From Sanguinoderma infundibulare (taxonomy: Eukaryota; Basidiomycota; Agaricomycetes; Polyporales; Polyporaceae), in NCBI GenBank assembly GCA_032821775.1, contig JAVLRN010000007.1, forward strand, positions 2,666,001 through 2,730,000: a DNA stretch of 64,000 nucleotides, in the 5' to 3' direction. The notes beneath the pieces are model-generated. The model saw only the letters and a program-made list of their open reading frames with translations. It searched no databases and was not told the origin of the DNA. Position numbers and translations under genes: made by a program. Below are positions 10,347-20,337 of this stretch, in pieces; position 1 is the stretch's first letter; each line of letters begins with the position of its first letter.

Positions 10347-12078
10347 ATGTCTCAGACCATTCCGCTCTCCAGGATATCAACCTCGATACCCTCCTCTCCC
10401 TATAATGGATCTCACGGCAGTCCCGACGATTCCGGCGGCCTGCGGTACGACAACGCGGACGAGGTCCAGAACATGAAGCCGTCGTGGAAGAAGGACCTTT
10501 ATATGCTGCTGGAACAGCCCACATCCTCCCATGCGGCGTTCCTCGTTCATTGGTTCACCACCTTCCTCATCTCCTTTTCGGCGGTTGTCACGGTTCTCGA
10601 GACTGTTCCTGCGTTTCACTCCATCTCTGGCAGTGTTTGGTTCGGACTGGAGACCACGCTCGTTGTCCTGTTTACCGTGGAGTACATCGCCCGATGTATT
10701 GCTCATGGCACTTCCTGGAAGAGGCTGTTTAATTGGGTCGTCTGTGAGTGTCGCCTCCTATCGCCGCGGCTGGAAGACTGACCCCTTTGCAGCCTTCTTT
10801 GGTATCATAGATCTACTGGGTATATTACCATATTATATTGAGATTGCTCTGCAACAAGACACAGTGAGTGGCCCACCTTTGGTCTCAAAGAAGCCAACTG
10901 AGATGGCTCGGACAGTCTACACTGTTCAGGTTTACAATCCTGCGTACTTTCAGGCTGCTACGTGTATTCCGACCATTCAGATATAATAACACTATACTTC
11001 TGCATGTCTTCAGCTGCTCTCCGCCAAAGGTTTACCGCTAATTCTCCGTCCAGCACGATAGAAGTAATGTACCTCTCGTTCCGGCGGTCCCAGCATGCGC
11101 TTCTCGCTCTGTCGTTCTTCGTAGTGATGGTCTTGGTGGTGTTCAGCACGCTATTGTGAGTTGTGTTTTCCCGAAGGATCATGTCGCGGATAACCAATGG
11201 ATCGTACGACCAGATACTTTGCCGAAAGAGGCACATGGGACGAGACGCTCGGTATATTCCTCAACTCGGAAGGAGACCCTAGCCAATTTGCAGTACGTGT
11301 CCTCCCGCGAACCCTTTTCGTTTCTATTCGCTCACCAGACACACAGTCCATTCCTGCAGCCGGGTGGTGAGTAAGGCGAGTAGTATGTTCCGTGCGCACC
11401 GCCGATTCACATCCGCACGCCACTTTGCAGGTTTGTCTTAGTCAGTGAGTACTGTTCGGCTAGCCTGCCACGCATTAAGTACCCGTCTCAAACTCGGCAC
11501 AGCGATCACCACTGTCGGATACGGCGAGATCACGCCCCGGTCGTTCTTGGGACGGCTGATCACACTACCACTCCTCGTGTTCGGCCTGCTCCTCATCGCG
11601 TTGCCCACCTTCGTGCTCGGCAGGGAATTCAGCATAGTCTGGGAATTCATGGAAGAAGCTCAGGTCAGCCCAGCCTTTCCCTCCTTCTCAGATAGGTCAC
11701 GACCGATCCTTTAACCCAAATGCCCTGCAGAAGCAGGACGAGGACCGTGACTTCGATCCGTTCCACGACCCGGTCGCATCTCCGCTCCTCAGCAGCAGGC
11801 GCACTCACGACATCGCGGCCACAACCAATCTCTGGAGGCACGCCGCGGAAGAGGTCACACGGCCGCGGCCGAGCAGAGTCGCGAGCACTAGCAGCGCTAT
11901 CACCGGTCCTGCGGGTCCGTCCAACCACAACACGGCCGAGCTAACGACGCAGCTAGCGGAGCTCCGCGCGAAGGTTGAGATGCAGGAGGAGATGCTGCGG
12001 CGAATCATGGCTGCTGTCGAAGGGCGACAGGCGCAAAAGTGGAGTGCTGGCGGTCAGGAGGGGTCCTGGAGTAGGTAA
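10347..12078 (+). CDS. Voltage-gated potassium channel (Kv-type, six TM)
   Basis: Nine exons: 10347-10743, 10793-10863, 10916-11001, 11054-11155, 11214-11292, 11347-11366, 11431-11444, 11503-11663, 11731-12078, for 425 aa. S1-S3 are hydrophobic segments ending in FFGIIDLLGILPYYIE. S4 carries arginines at every third position (ILRTFRLLRVFRPFR, residues 164-178). The pore has TTVGYG (259-264), the canonical K+ selectivity filter, followed by S6 LLVFGLLLIALPTF. The C-terminus is cytosolic with a predicted coiled coil (TTQLAELRAKVEMQEE) that may drive assembly. Intron 3 (11002-11053) is GC-AG, and exon 7 is a 14-nt microexon. The start at 10347 is chosen because the frame upstream lacks membrane or domain features; it stays open further 5', so the N-terminus is uncertain. 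Confidence 0.9.
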
Positions 12079-12536
12079 CGCAAACACGAGTGTACGGTGG
12101 CATCGTCGCGCATTTTTGGGGTATATGGGAGCGATCTGGCTTCGACGGGCACTGTATTGTGTTATCTGCTTCTCCAACGACTTTCATGACGACTTTGGCC
12201 GGCCTATTCCTTGCGACCGCTCGGGTGTGGTTGGAGAATGTTCGATATCACGAACCCTCAGGGTTCACGGCGCCGGTTGCGTACTGTGTCTCCAAGAATA
12301 CCTCAATTGAAAGCGAAAGACGCTGAGCTACATTGGTGATAACCCGACGCCCTTGCATGCTGCACCCATTTTTTGACGAGGTAGCAAGGTTAGCCCCGAC
12401 GAATCGTCACAGCAGCGCGTAATAGGGTGTTTGATCCTTTTTAGAGGAAGCCGAGAGTAATTACAACAAGGAGAATGCTTTGTTGGAATACGACATGTCG
12501 ACCATAACGCTCAAAGTAGCTCCCTGCCCCCAATCT
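12079..12536. other. Intergenic between convergent K+ channel and P450
   Basis: Terminal regions of two convergent genes. No further gene, and no inverted repeat as clear as the one beside Dicer. Confidence 0.5.
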
Positions 12537-14709
12537 TCAGCACGTCCCGGTGCGTTCTCCGAGTATCAGCGTTTCGGCATGAGCGGAGCGCGGTTTGATG
12601 GTACAACGGCAGTCTTCTGGATACCTATCCCGAGCTATCAGCCAACCGCACAACGCCGGCGAGACACGAGGTCCAAGAAGAAGACCGGACTTACGAGAGG
12701 ATCCCGTCCTTCATCTTCGGCTCGACGCGAATGACGTTCCCGCCTTCGTCCAGCGGCGGACTAATGTCGAAGACGTGCAGCACGCGCGCGATGTTGACGA
12801 ACAGCGCCGCCTCCGCGAAGTACCTTCCAGGGCAGATTCTGAAAACGAGGCGAGCGAGTCGGTACGTTATGTTACCCCAATTTCTGGGCAGCCTTCCGAA
12901 CCAGGGCCCCGATCGGACTTGTACCCACCTTCTCCCGAACCCGAACGCAACCGTGGCGGGGTCCCTGACGTCCGAAGAAAGTTTTCCGTCCTTCAGGAAG
13001 CGCTCTGGGATGAATCGCTCCGGCTCGGGGTACTCCTCCGGGTCATGCAACATGGCCCTACGCAAGCATCCGTACGTCATGAGCACAGACGTTTCGCGGA
13101 AGAAGCAAGAAGACGAGAGCACTTGCCAAGCATTTGGGAAGACGACCGTGCCTGCCGGAATAAAGTAACCGTCGAACTCGTCGTCTTCAACGACAGCATG
13201 CGGGATGCCGAGTGGAACCGCGTTCTGCCACCGAAGGCACTCCTTGATGATAGTGTCCACGTAAGGCAGGTCGTTGCGGTCTGCATGGTCGGGCAATCGG
13301 TTCGGACCAACGACGGCTTCGAGTTCTTTCTGTGCGTTGGCGACTACTTTGGGGTGAAGCGACATGGCGAGGAAGAATGTTTGGAACGTGGAAATTGTCT
13401 GCAAGATACCTCGCCGGTAAGGAAAAATCCATCTCATCGACCGAACATGCTCACCGTGTCGGCACCGCCTGTTTGAAACACCGGCGCAACCCGCGGTCAA
13501 CTTGGCACAAACTGGATCCGAAAAGAACTTACGACACGCACCTGCGTATGAAATGGCAGCGACGTTCTTACCGACGTGTTCTTCCTCGGCCACCGCAGAA
13601 ACTTCCAAATGAGCCAGACTCCCGAGGATGGTGCTGACGATCGAGGTCGTCGGGTTGCCGCGCTTCTGCCAGTGCGTGGCTTTCATTAATGAAACGTTAA
13701 TAACGTTCCGCTGAGGAAGCGTACCATTGCTGCCTTGGCCTGTGCGAACGGCATCTCGACCATTTCGTGGGACGCATCTCGCCATCTTCTCAGCTTCTTT
13801 TGGAAGCCGGCGCCAGGTAACCATTCAGGTATGTGCCGTAAGAAGGGAAGGTACTCCACGAGAAAAGCTCCCGGGGTTAGGCCGACTGCGACGCCTTCCA
13901 TTGCAGCGTCAATGACCTCGATGATCTTATCACCACGCTCCGCCACGTCAATGCCGTACACGGTCTTCAACACGCCCGCAGCGAACGTGCTTCAAGGAGT
14001 GAGGCTGTGTCAGCATCGGAAACCTCGGTGTTTACGATCAACATCGAACTCACTGCCGGATGTGCTCCTCCAAACGTTCAGGACTCGATAAGAGCTTGCC
14101 CAGGAACTGCCGTGATTCGTCGCGCTGGATGTCGTGGTATTTTGTGATGACGCCGGGATGAAAATGTTGCCAGAAAAGTCGCCTGTGGCGCCGCCAATTC
14201 TGTCCATACTCCATGAACCCAAAGTCCCATTCCCAACCGATGCTGTCGAAGACAGGATGTAAATCAAATTGAACAGGAGAACCGGGAGGTTGCGGAGGGA
14301 CTTACAGATCGAACATCGGTGATTGCGGCCGGTCGGAATAGTTGGCGGATCGTTTCTCTAGAAGCTCAAACGCCACCCGTGGATTGCCGAGCACAACCAT
14401 CGACTGTCCTAGGGTACGGAAAAACAGGATGTCGCCTACCAAGTGAAGAAATCAGTCGCCATTAAAATCATTTAAATATACACCGTACGCACCGTACTCC
14501 GCGCAAAGGTCTCGGTATCCGGCCCATGGAACGGCCTTGGGCATGTCGAACAGGTTGCCCACAAGGGGTAGACGTTTCGGACCTGGGGGAAGTGGTCTGC
14601 CTCTCGTGCGGGCCCTCCAGTTACTCGTCGCCTGGATGTAGCGGGCGACGATGATAAATACGAGCGAGCAAGCGCAAGCGGTTAAGGTGGATGGGGAGAA
14701 TAGCGTCAT
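12537..14709 (-). CDS. Cytochrome P450 monooxygenase
   Basis: Ten exons on the minus strand: 14709-14493, 14435-14306, 14242-14054, 13989-13725, 13665-13542, 13468-13455, 13398-13127, 13057-12929, 12838-12695, 12624-12537, for 523 aa. It has an N-terminal membrane anchor, the proline hinge RPLPPGPKRLPLVGN, I-helix GGADTT (309-314), ExxR motif KECLR (Glu366/Arg369), and heme loop FGFGRRICPG with Cys449 as iron ligand. This is the full set of microsomal P450 motifs at normal length. The sequence resembles the large O-methylsterigmatocystin-oxidoreductase-like group of polypores; substrate cannot be predicted. Exon 6 is a 14-nt microexon encoding part of the oxygen-binding motif, and the intron after exon 7 is GC-AG (donor GCAAGT at 13126). 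No other biosynthetic genes lie next to it, so no cluster is evident. Confidence 0.92.
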
Positions 14710-16653
14710 GGTCTAATAGAGGCCATCCCGAGAGAGAGCGTTCTTATCACTGTCGAGAGAGACGCCTGAAGCGCATGTTCGTAACTCCTACCCGGCGTTC
14801 GTGAGGAGTGTCACATAGACACCATGGGGTGATGTCAAAGCAAATGCCGCTCAAAGAGCTCGCTTGACTCCATGTGGGATCCACCAAGGGGTACGTCAGG
14901 GCAGGGAAGCAACGTAACCAAAATGAGAACTCACGGCAAGGCCTCCTATTGCGCATCGAGTCCAATCACCCCGGTCTGCGCGCTGAGAGAAGCGCCTTGC
15001 GCCACAGGGTCCAGCGAGGAAGTCCGAAGAAGACGACGGGATCAGGACTTGTGGATGAGAGCAACGTTACATCGAGAAAACCCTCAGCTGACTAGGCGTG
15101 ACATAGCTGGATGACAAAAAAGCCATTTCCAGACACATATAACCGATAGCCCGGTGATCGCAGCCGAGATGGGAACCTTGACGCGACGACGTTCAGTTTC
15201 GCATATTCCGATTGGCAAGTTGGGTACAAACTCACACGTCGGACGCAACTCCGGGGCCGCATGGTGAGTAGATCCTCGAAGAAAGAGCGGGATGTCATGT
15301 CAATCCAATTGGAGACGATCAACTCGAGTCGATGAGTGGCAACGCCGAGGAAACCATCGTTAATTTGTCGCGCCTCAACGGAAATGACTGGGGGAGTGCC
15401 AGTCGCATCCGTCAGCTGGCCTATGTCTAGGTGACAGAAAGCACTTCATCGGTCTACAACGAGGTGGATCGTTCTCAGCACCGAGATCGCGTTCTCGATC
15501 AATCACTTACGGCCAAGACTGCCCGCCTAGTCATCTGCAATTTGATTGGACTGTCCGAAGGTTCAGGACCATTGGAAACCGTGTTCAAGATGCACGTTGA
15601 GCACAACTTACCGCCGCTATTCGAAGGTGGGCCTGGGCCTGGACTCCGGATTATTCTCGTCCCACGTCGAACAAAGCTTTTTCTGGGACGCGTTTGTAGG
15701 GCGTAACCGCTGATCCAGAAGGCGCGCGGCAATGGTGTGTTGGTGCTAAACCATCAGCACACGCTTCTTATCGTGAACGGAAGAAACATGTGAAGACAAG
15801 GCTGCGTCAGCTACCAGCGCCCCGTAGCACACAGTGTCATGCAAATTGACTTACTTGTACGAGACAGCGTTTTGCGGATCTCGAGAAGCGAATCGCAGAT
15901 CTTTCCAGCATAGGACCGCACCCGCGCATGCGATGGCCAATCATGATCCGGACGCCTTATCCAACATTGTCCAAAGATGGCACAGGATGCGCATGTCATG
16001 GGGTCCATCCACGAGGCGTTCCAATGGACAGATACGCTGGAGGGCAGGATGGAGTGGCACGACGAGGGATGTACGGTCCGGAAGGCACATCGTGGCGGGA
16101 CGTGGCTGACAGTGAGCCATTGCTGAGCCATATCCTCGCCGTATATAGTGTCTAGTCACCTTCCTCAACGGGTTATTGGGTTATGTCCATCAGGAGCGCG
16201 CGGGCAGATGTCGGTACCACCTACCGTCCCCATTATCCCAACTGCCACTTTAGATTTGGAACCTTTGGGCTCGCATCGTACGTCTGGAAAACCTCTCGCT
16301 AATCCAACGAATGTTCGGTAAGTGCGGATCATAGGGAGACACATCACGTACGTGGGAGAACGCCTGAGTCCCGCGCGATTCACATCCATCTCCAGGACTC
16401 AAAGCCGGCGTCACTCAAGCTCAGCGAGGCAATACGCTCGATGAGACGGCTGGTGTCACAATCATCGGACGTGCTCGCCAATGAGGCAGACCATGCTGAT
16501 TGACTCCATCCAAACTTGGTGTACTGACGATAAGCGAAGGGTGAGCGTTCCGAAAGACTTGGAAGAGAGAGAACCCAGGAAGCCCCCCCTCGTCCACTCC
16601 GAGCGGCTCCGACGGGAACCTCCAGGGCAGAGCACACCTTCAACGGACTACGT
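14710..16653. other. About 1.9 kb without recognised gene
   Basis: It lies upstream of the P450. Frames are broken and lack domains or consistent splice pairs. One stretch on the minus strand near 16,380-16,640 is open for 87 codons, but I cannot link it to anything. Degenerate gene remnants are possible. Confidence 0.4.
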
Positions 16654-17050
16654 CTAGACTAGAGCACCGCCGTCTTGACCTGATTCTTGCGAGTAGTCAA
16701 AACCGAGGAAGGGCTCTCTCTCCACCCTGATGCTCGAAAGCGCAGCTACAATCAAGGATGTCAGCCGAGGGACGCCGCAACAGGCAGATAAAGTGATCAC
16801 GCACCCTGGTCCGAATCAGTGGGCATGAGCTTGACAACGACGGTTGTTGGCGTAGACATCAGCGGCTGTGAGCGGTACCACTCGTCGGGATCGTGCTGCA
16901 TCTGGCGTAGCTCCCGGCGCAATAGCGCAAGGTCTACAAGATGACCAATAAAGCGGGCAAGACGCAGTATCAGTGATCGTCGGACTTTCTGAAATGTCTT
17001 CTCTGCGTGGGGCCGCAAGTTCTGCTGAAAATACCGCTGGGGCTGCTCAG
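16654..17050 (-). CDS. Unrecognised gene, last two exons (upstream part unresolved)
   Basis: Two exons join cleanly. 17050-16805 begins after an acceptor CTTCAG and ends at donor GTGCGT; 16745-16654 ends in TAG. The joined frame reads QPQRYFQQNLRPHAEKTF..., then a basic helix-rich stretch, QHDPDEWYRSQPLM, and ends EREPFLGFDYSQES...GALV. The sequence is charged, low in stop-like repeats and keeps frame over the splice, which argues for real coding. The upstream exon is probably within 17,100-17,300 (contains WKAEFCPTVTVNEAP; a donor GTGTGT there would fit the phase), but I cannot fix the start. The 5' end is limited by the DUF6533 gene on the same strand. No family recognised; it could also be a decayed gene. 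Confidence 0.35.
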
Positions 17051-17453
17051 CTGAAGGTAAGTAGTTACCAGAAGGGAATTTGGGGTTGGTGCTTGCCTCC
17101 CGAAGTGAGAATAGGTGTTTGTCCTTGTTAGGATCAGAGGCTCTTGCACAACACGGACAAACACACCAGGCGCTTCGTTGACCGTGACAGTCGGACAGAA
17201 CTCAGCCTTCCAGTTCGCTCGCAATATACCTGGCGGACGGAGTCGGATCCTGTTCGACGCTGCCATATCACCGCTGTCACATCGATATGCGTAGTCCAAG
17301 TTCTCAGAGGCGACAACTCAGGCGGACTACTGGATGTCATGCGCCTGTCAGCACAAGGCCCGGCCTGGGCCAGCCCTTTCAACAAAGTTCGAGTTCGTAC
17401 GTCACTCATACAATCTCAGTATCAGTCAATGAACTAGGATTCAAAGTGATTGA

Positions 17454-19068
17454 TCACTCCTCCTCAATCCCTCCGAATCCCATCTCTGCACCATTAGACG
17501 CGAACTCCAGATCGGACCCGATGATTTCGATCCCAGACAGATCGCCTTCATGCGTTGTTCCGCTATTGGTTTCGTGAAGATCGAGCAGGAAGTGGGATAT
17601 GAGAACCGTCGTGATGCTGGATTACATGCGACGCCATGGTAAGCACTAAAGATATGAGGAATTATTGAGCACTCACGGTTCTGAAAGCTTGGGCACGAAG
17701 GACGCGTTGAGGACTGGGCTGTGTAAAAACGAGGCCTGACTCGTGTGGTGAGCATGCGATGGAAGCACAAATGACGAGATTCCCTCACCGGGAGAAACGT
17801 GAATACGATATGAAGTGTATTGAGTACGAGCATTATCCTGTGATCCGTCAGTGTGCGCTGCGCGCGTACGGAATATTCCTAACACGCACATAAAGTACTG
17901 AATGCCTATCGCTTCTGTTAGCAGGCGAGATGTATCGAGTTTCTGGAATGCTTACCATTCCTGAACAAAACGCCTGTCAGGAAGGACACAGATCGTTCCC
18001 TCCGAGCATGGTAAGTCACCTTCCATGTCACCATGATTACAACCACGTCAGCGATAATTTGACCTCCGCGGACGATCCCGGTATCTGTGGGTTATAGCCC
18101 ATCAGCAGCATCGACTTGCGACTAAGCGCAAGAGTACTAGCCGCTGACTCTGAGTCAGTACTATCATTCGCCGAAAGGTGCCAATGCCACTCACATGAGA
18201 CCCAGGGATGACGGTGTCGTCGACCCTCCCCTGGTACCTAGGACTGCATTACGGGTGAAGGGCACGTGGTAGAAGTCTGCCTGTCCAATTCATAATTAAG
18301 CCACAAGGGAAAAAGAGTACGAGTGCACGACGACGGACATAGTAGTCGAAAGGGAGCGCAAGAATGGCACAGAAGAACGTGAATGCACTCAAGCTCCGAT
18401 TTCTTCGACTCAATGCGTATACGCGCAAGGCCGAAAAGACTAGCCACATTGGATGGGAGGATGGGAGTTAGGTCTCGTATTATGTGTGGGAAAGGAAAAC
18501 GAACCTGCCCAAGGAACGTACTGCAAGTATCTTGTCCCGATGTCTACATAGTACTGTGTCCGGCAACTGACTGGATGTCTGCGCTAGGCTCAAGGCTGAA
18601 TGCGATATCGACTTACTTCTACCATCAGCGATCAGCCTGGAGACACCACAGTTAATAACCTTGTAACTTACTGAGTATGGTAACGATTGGCACCGCATAT
18701 ATGCGAAACCGAGGACAATGTAGTAAAGGATAGCGAGGTACCGGTTGATGAAGAAAAGAGTCGACGCCGCCGTCATCTTGCGTTTCCAAAACAGACGCGC
18801 CTCTCGTCCGACGGTCAAAAGATAATCATAGGCAATCAAGGCTATCGGACTTGAGTACCGTCGAAGGGTGATGCCAACGTGGATACGTGTACATACCTAC
18901 GCCGCACGCAGTCAGAAGGTTTCCTATAAAACTTGTAGGGCCAGAAATGAATGAGCCGACACATCACACGTACGTGGCAAGAACTTACTTGGCGTCTTCG
19001 ATTGCAATGGCCCTTGCAACTTGAATCTTCGAAGGAGTAGTCGAATCCAGAAGAGACGGAGAAGGCAT
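17454..19068 (-). CDS. DUF6533-type multi-pass membrane protein, copy A
   Basis: A multi-exon minus-strand gene. The start ATG at 19068 opens a short exon (MPSPSLLDSTTPSKIQ...) ending at GTAAGT. It is followed by a 27-nt exon, then the DUF6533 core ALIAYDYLLTVGREARLFWKRK with the FFINRYLAILYY helix. Later exons encode VFSALRVYALSRRNRSL, GGQIIADVVVIMVTW, and FMIMLVLNTLHIVFTF. The end is TVLISHFLLDLHETNSG... with a short acidic cytosolic tail. Function of this basidiomycete-expanded, roughly seven-TM family is unknown. Compared with copy C the tail stops early: a GGA glycine codon is TGA here (17454-17456), removing about 13 residues. I did not resolve every internal junction. A 1-nt indel relative to copy C near 17,868 lies in an intron. 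Confidence 0.75.
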
Positions 19069-19124
19069 GGAAATCGGTCGTGACTCGGTACCGGTCCTTC
19101 CTCTGGGGTGTCGGCCACGGCTTC

Positions 19125-19131
19125 TATATAT
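19125..19131 (-). promoter_or_regulatory. TATA box of DUF6533 copy A
   Basis: TATATAG on the minus strand, 57 bp upstream of the ATG at 19068. Copy C has the same element at identical spacing. Confidence 0.5.
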
Positions 19132-19385
19132 CCAGTGTCCAGCGAAACTTAAACTCATCACGATTTGATCCTGAGCAGCGATTGTCAGCAATGGCAGATG
19201 ATTGGAGTCTCCTTCGCACCCATGACATGATGCCCCTGCCTGTCTACCTTTTTGGCGCCGCGTCTCAGGCTCTCCGACTCGGAGAGCGCCAACGCTGTCT
19301 ATGGCTTCACCTTCTCTCGGCAGTTGAACGGCTTGAACGTCGGGAGTTGACGGATCCCGCCCAAGGGTGTGACTCGGCAGTGGAT

Positions 19386-20337
19386 TTTCCCTGTTCGAAG
19401 TATAATGGGCAAAATCCACTGGCAAGAGCACTGAACTTCGCAATGGCGACGAGAGATGACTTCGGCGGGCAGCACGATGTTCTTCGCCCAGTGCCAGAAC
19501 GGCTGGCGGGAATCGGCGGGTCGGCGGCAGCCTTCACCCAGCAGTCTTTGTTGACCTTGTAGGTCCTGGGGATCTCGATCGCGCGCTGCTACAGGATTTG
19601 CTGCGGATATGTTCGGATAAGTCAGTAACCGTTTCTTGGATGAGACATGTGAGAGCCCGAACCTCTAAACCGTCACGTAGGGCAGATGCCAAGTAGGGAA
19701 CAAGACAGAGCCGTGGGTACAGTAACCAGCATGCTCTGCGGGGTCGTCCGTTCCAGCACCGTCCTAGGCAATGTACGACAAGCCGTGGATGCCTCCGATC
19801 TGGAAGAACGACGTATGGTGTTTCTGGGGAACCTTCGACATCGCACCTGAAGAGCGTGATTAGATGCATGCAATGAAAAAAGAAAACGACGCACCAAGAG
19901 CTTGGACGGAAGGAGAGAACGTCACTTCGTTCTTGACGAAGTCGTGGCTATGCGCCGTCCAAATAAGTATCCCTCGCCCTGGTCCCTTCATCGGCACATG
20001 GAAGGCGACAATGCACCTCATATCCGACACACTCTCTATCGAGACATTCGGTTGGCCTTTGCTGCTAGATCCGGCTGCACGCGAAAGGGCAGCATTGTTT
20101 GATGGAGACAAATGGAGGACAAGAGAAACCACAGCAAGCGCGACGTGTGACGGTTGCGTGATGATGCGTGCCCCGCGTTGTAACGCGACGCGCTGTGTCA
20201 CAGCGATTGTCGAGGGGCGCCAATCGCGGTGTCTGTGCTCATTAGCGCTCAGTGCTGCAGCCGGCAGTCGTTCAAGTTGCTCTCTCGCACCCAGCCCACT
20301 CAACGTGCACACTTGTCCCCGCGAACCCGTGCTGCAG
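19386..20337. other. Intergenic, with traces similar to the F-box relic near copy C
   Basis: A short minus-strand stretch near 19,770-19,810 (reading GGIHGLSYIA) resembles the GGIHGLPYTA stretch beside copy C at about 43,890-43,920. This suggests both duplicated blocks were flanked by the same ancestral F-box gene. Otherwise nothing recognised. Confidence 0.35.

Larger units (their letters stand above)
17345..19385. repeat. Duplicated block, copy 1 (DUF6533 gene and flanks)
   Basis: It is near-identical over most of its length to 41735-43890. Identity covers exons, introns, the promoter and about 350 bp beyond it. The left edge is blurred, with more substitutions before 17,383. On the right, the copies differ by two insertions in the second copy. 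Some similarity reappears near 19,770-19,810. Confidence 0.8.

Noticed and set aside
13675..13724. Apparent frame break in the P450 between exons 4 and 5
   Set aside because: A 59-nt intron (13724-13666) ending at TGGCAG joins AKAAM to KRGNPTTSIV in phase, so the gene is intact.
17860..17880. One-base deletion in DUF6533 copy A relative to copy C, suspected frameshift
   Set aside because: It falls inside an intron (GTGCGT...CACAG) between FM and IMLVLNTL in the reconstructed model, so the protein is unaffected.
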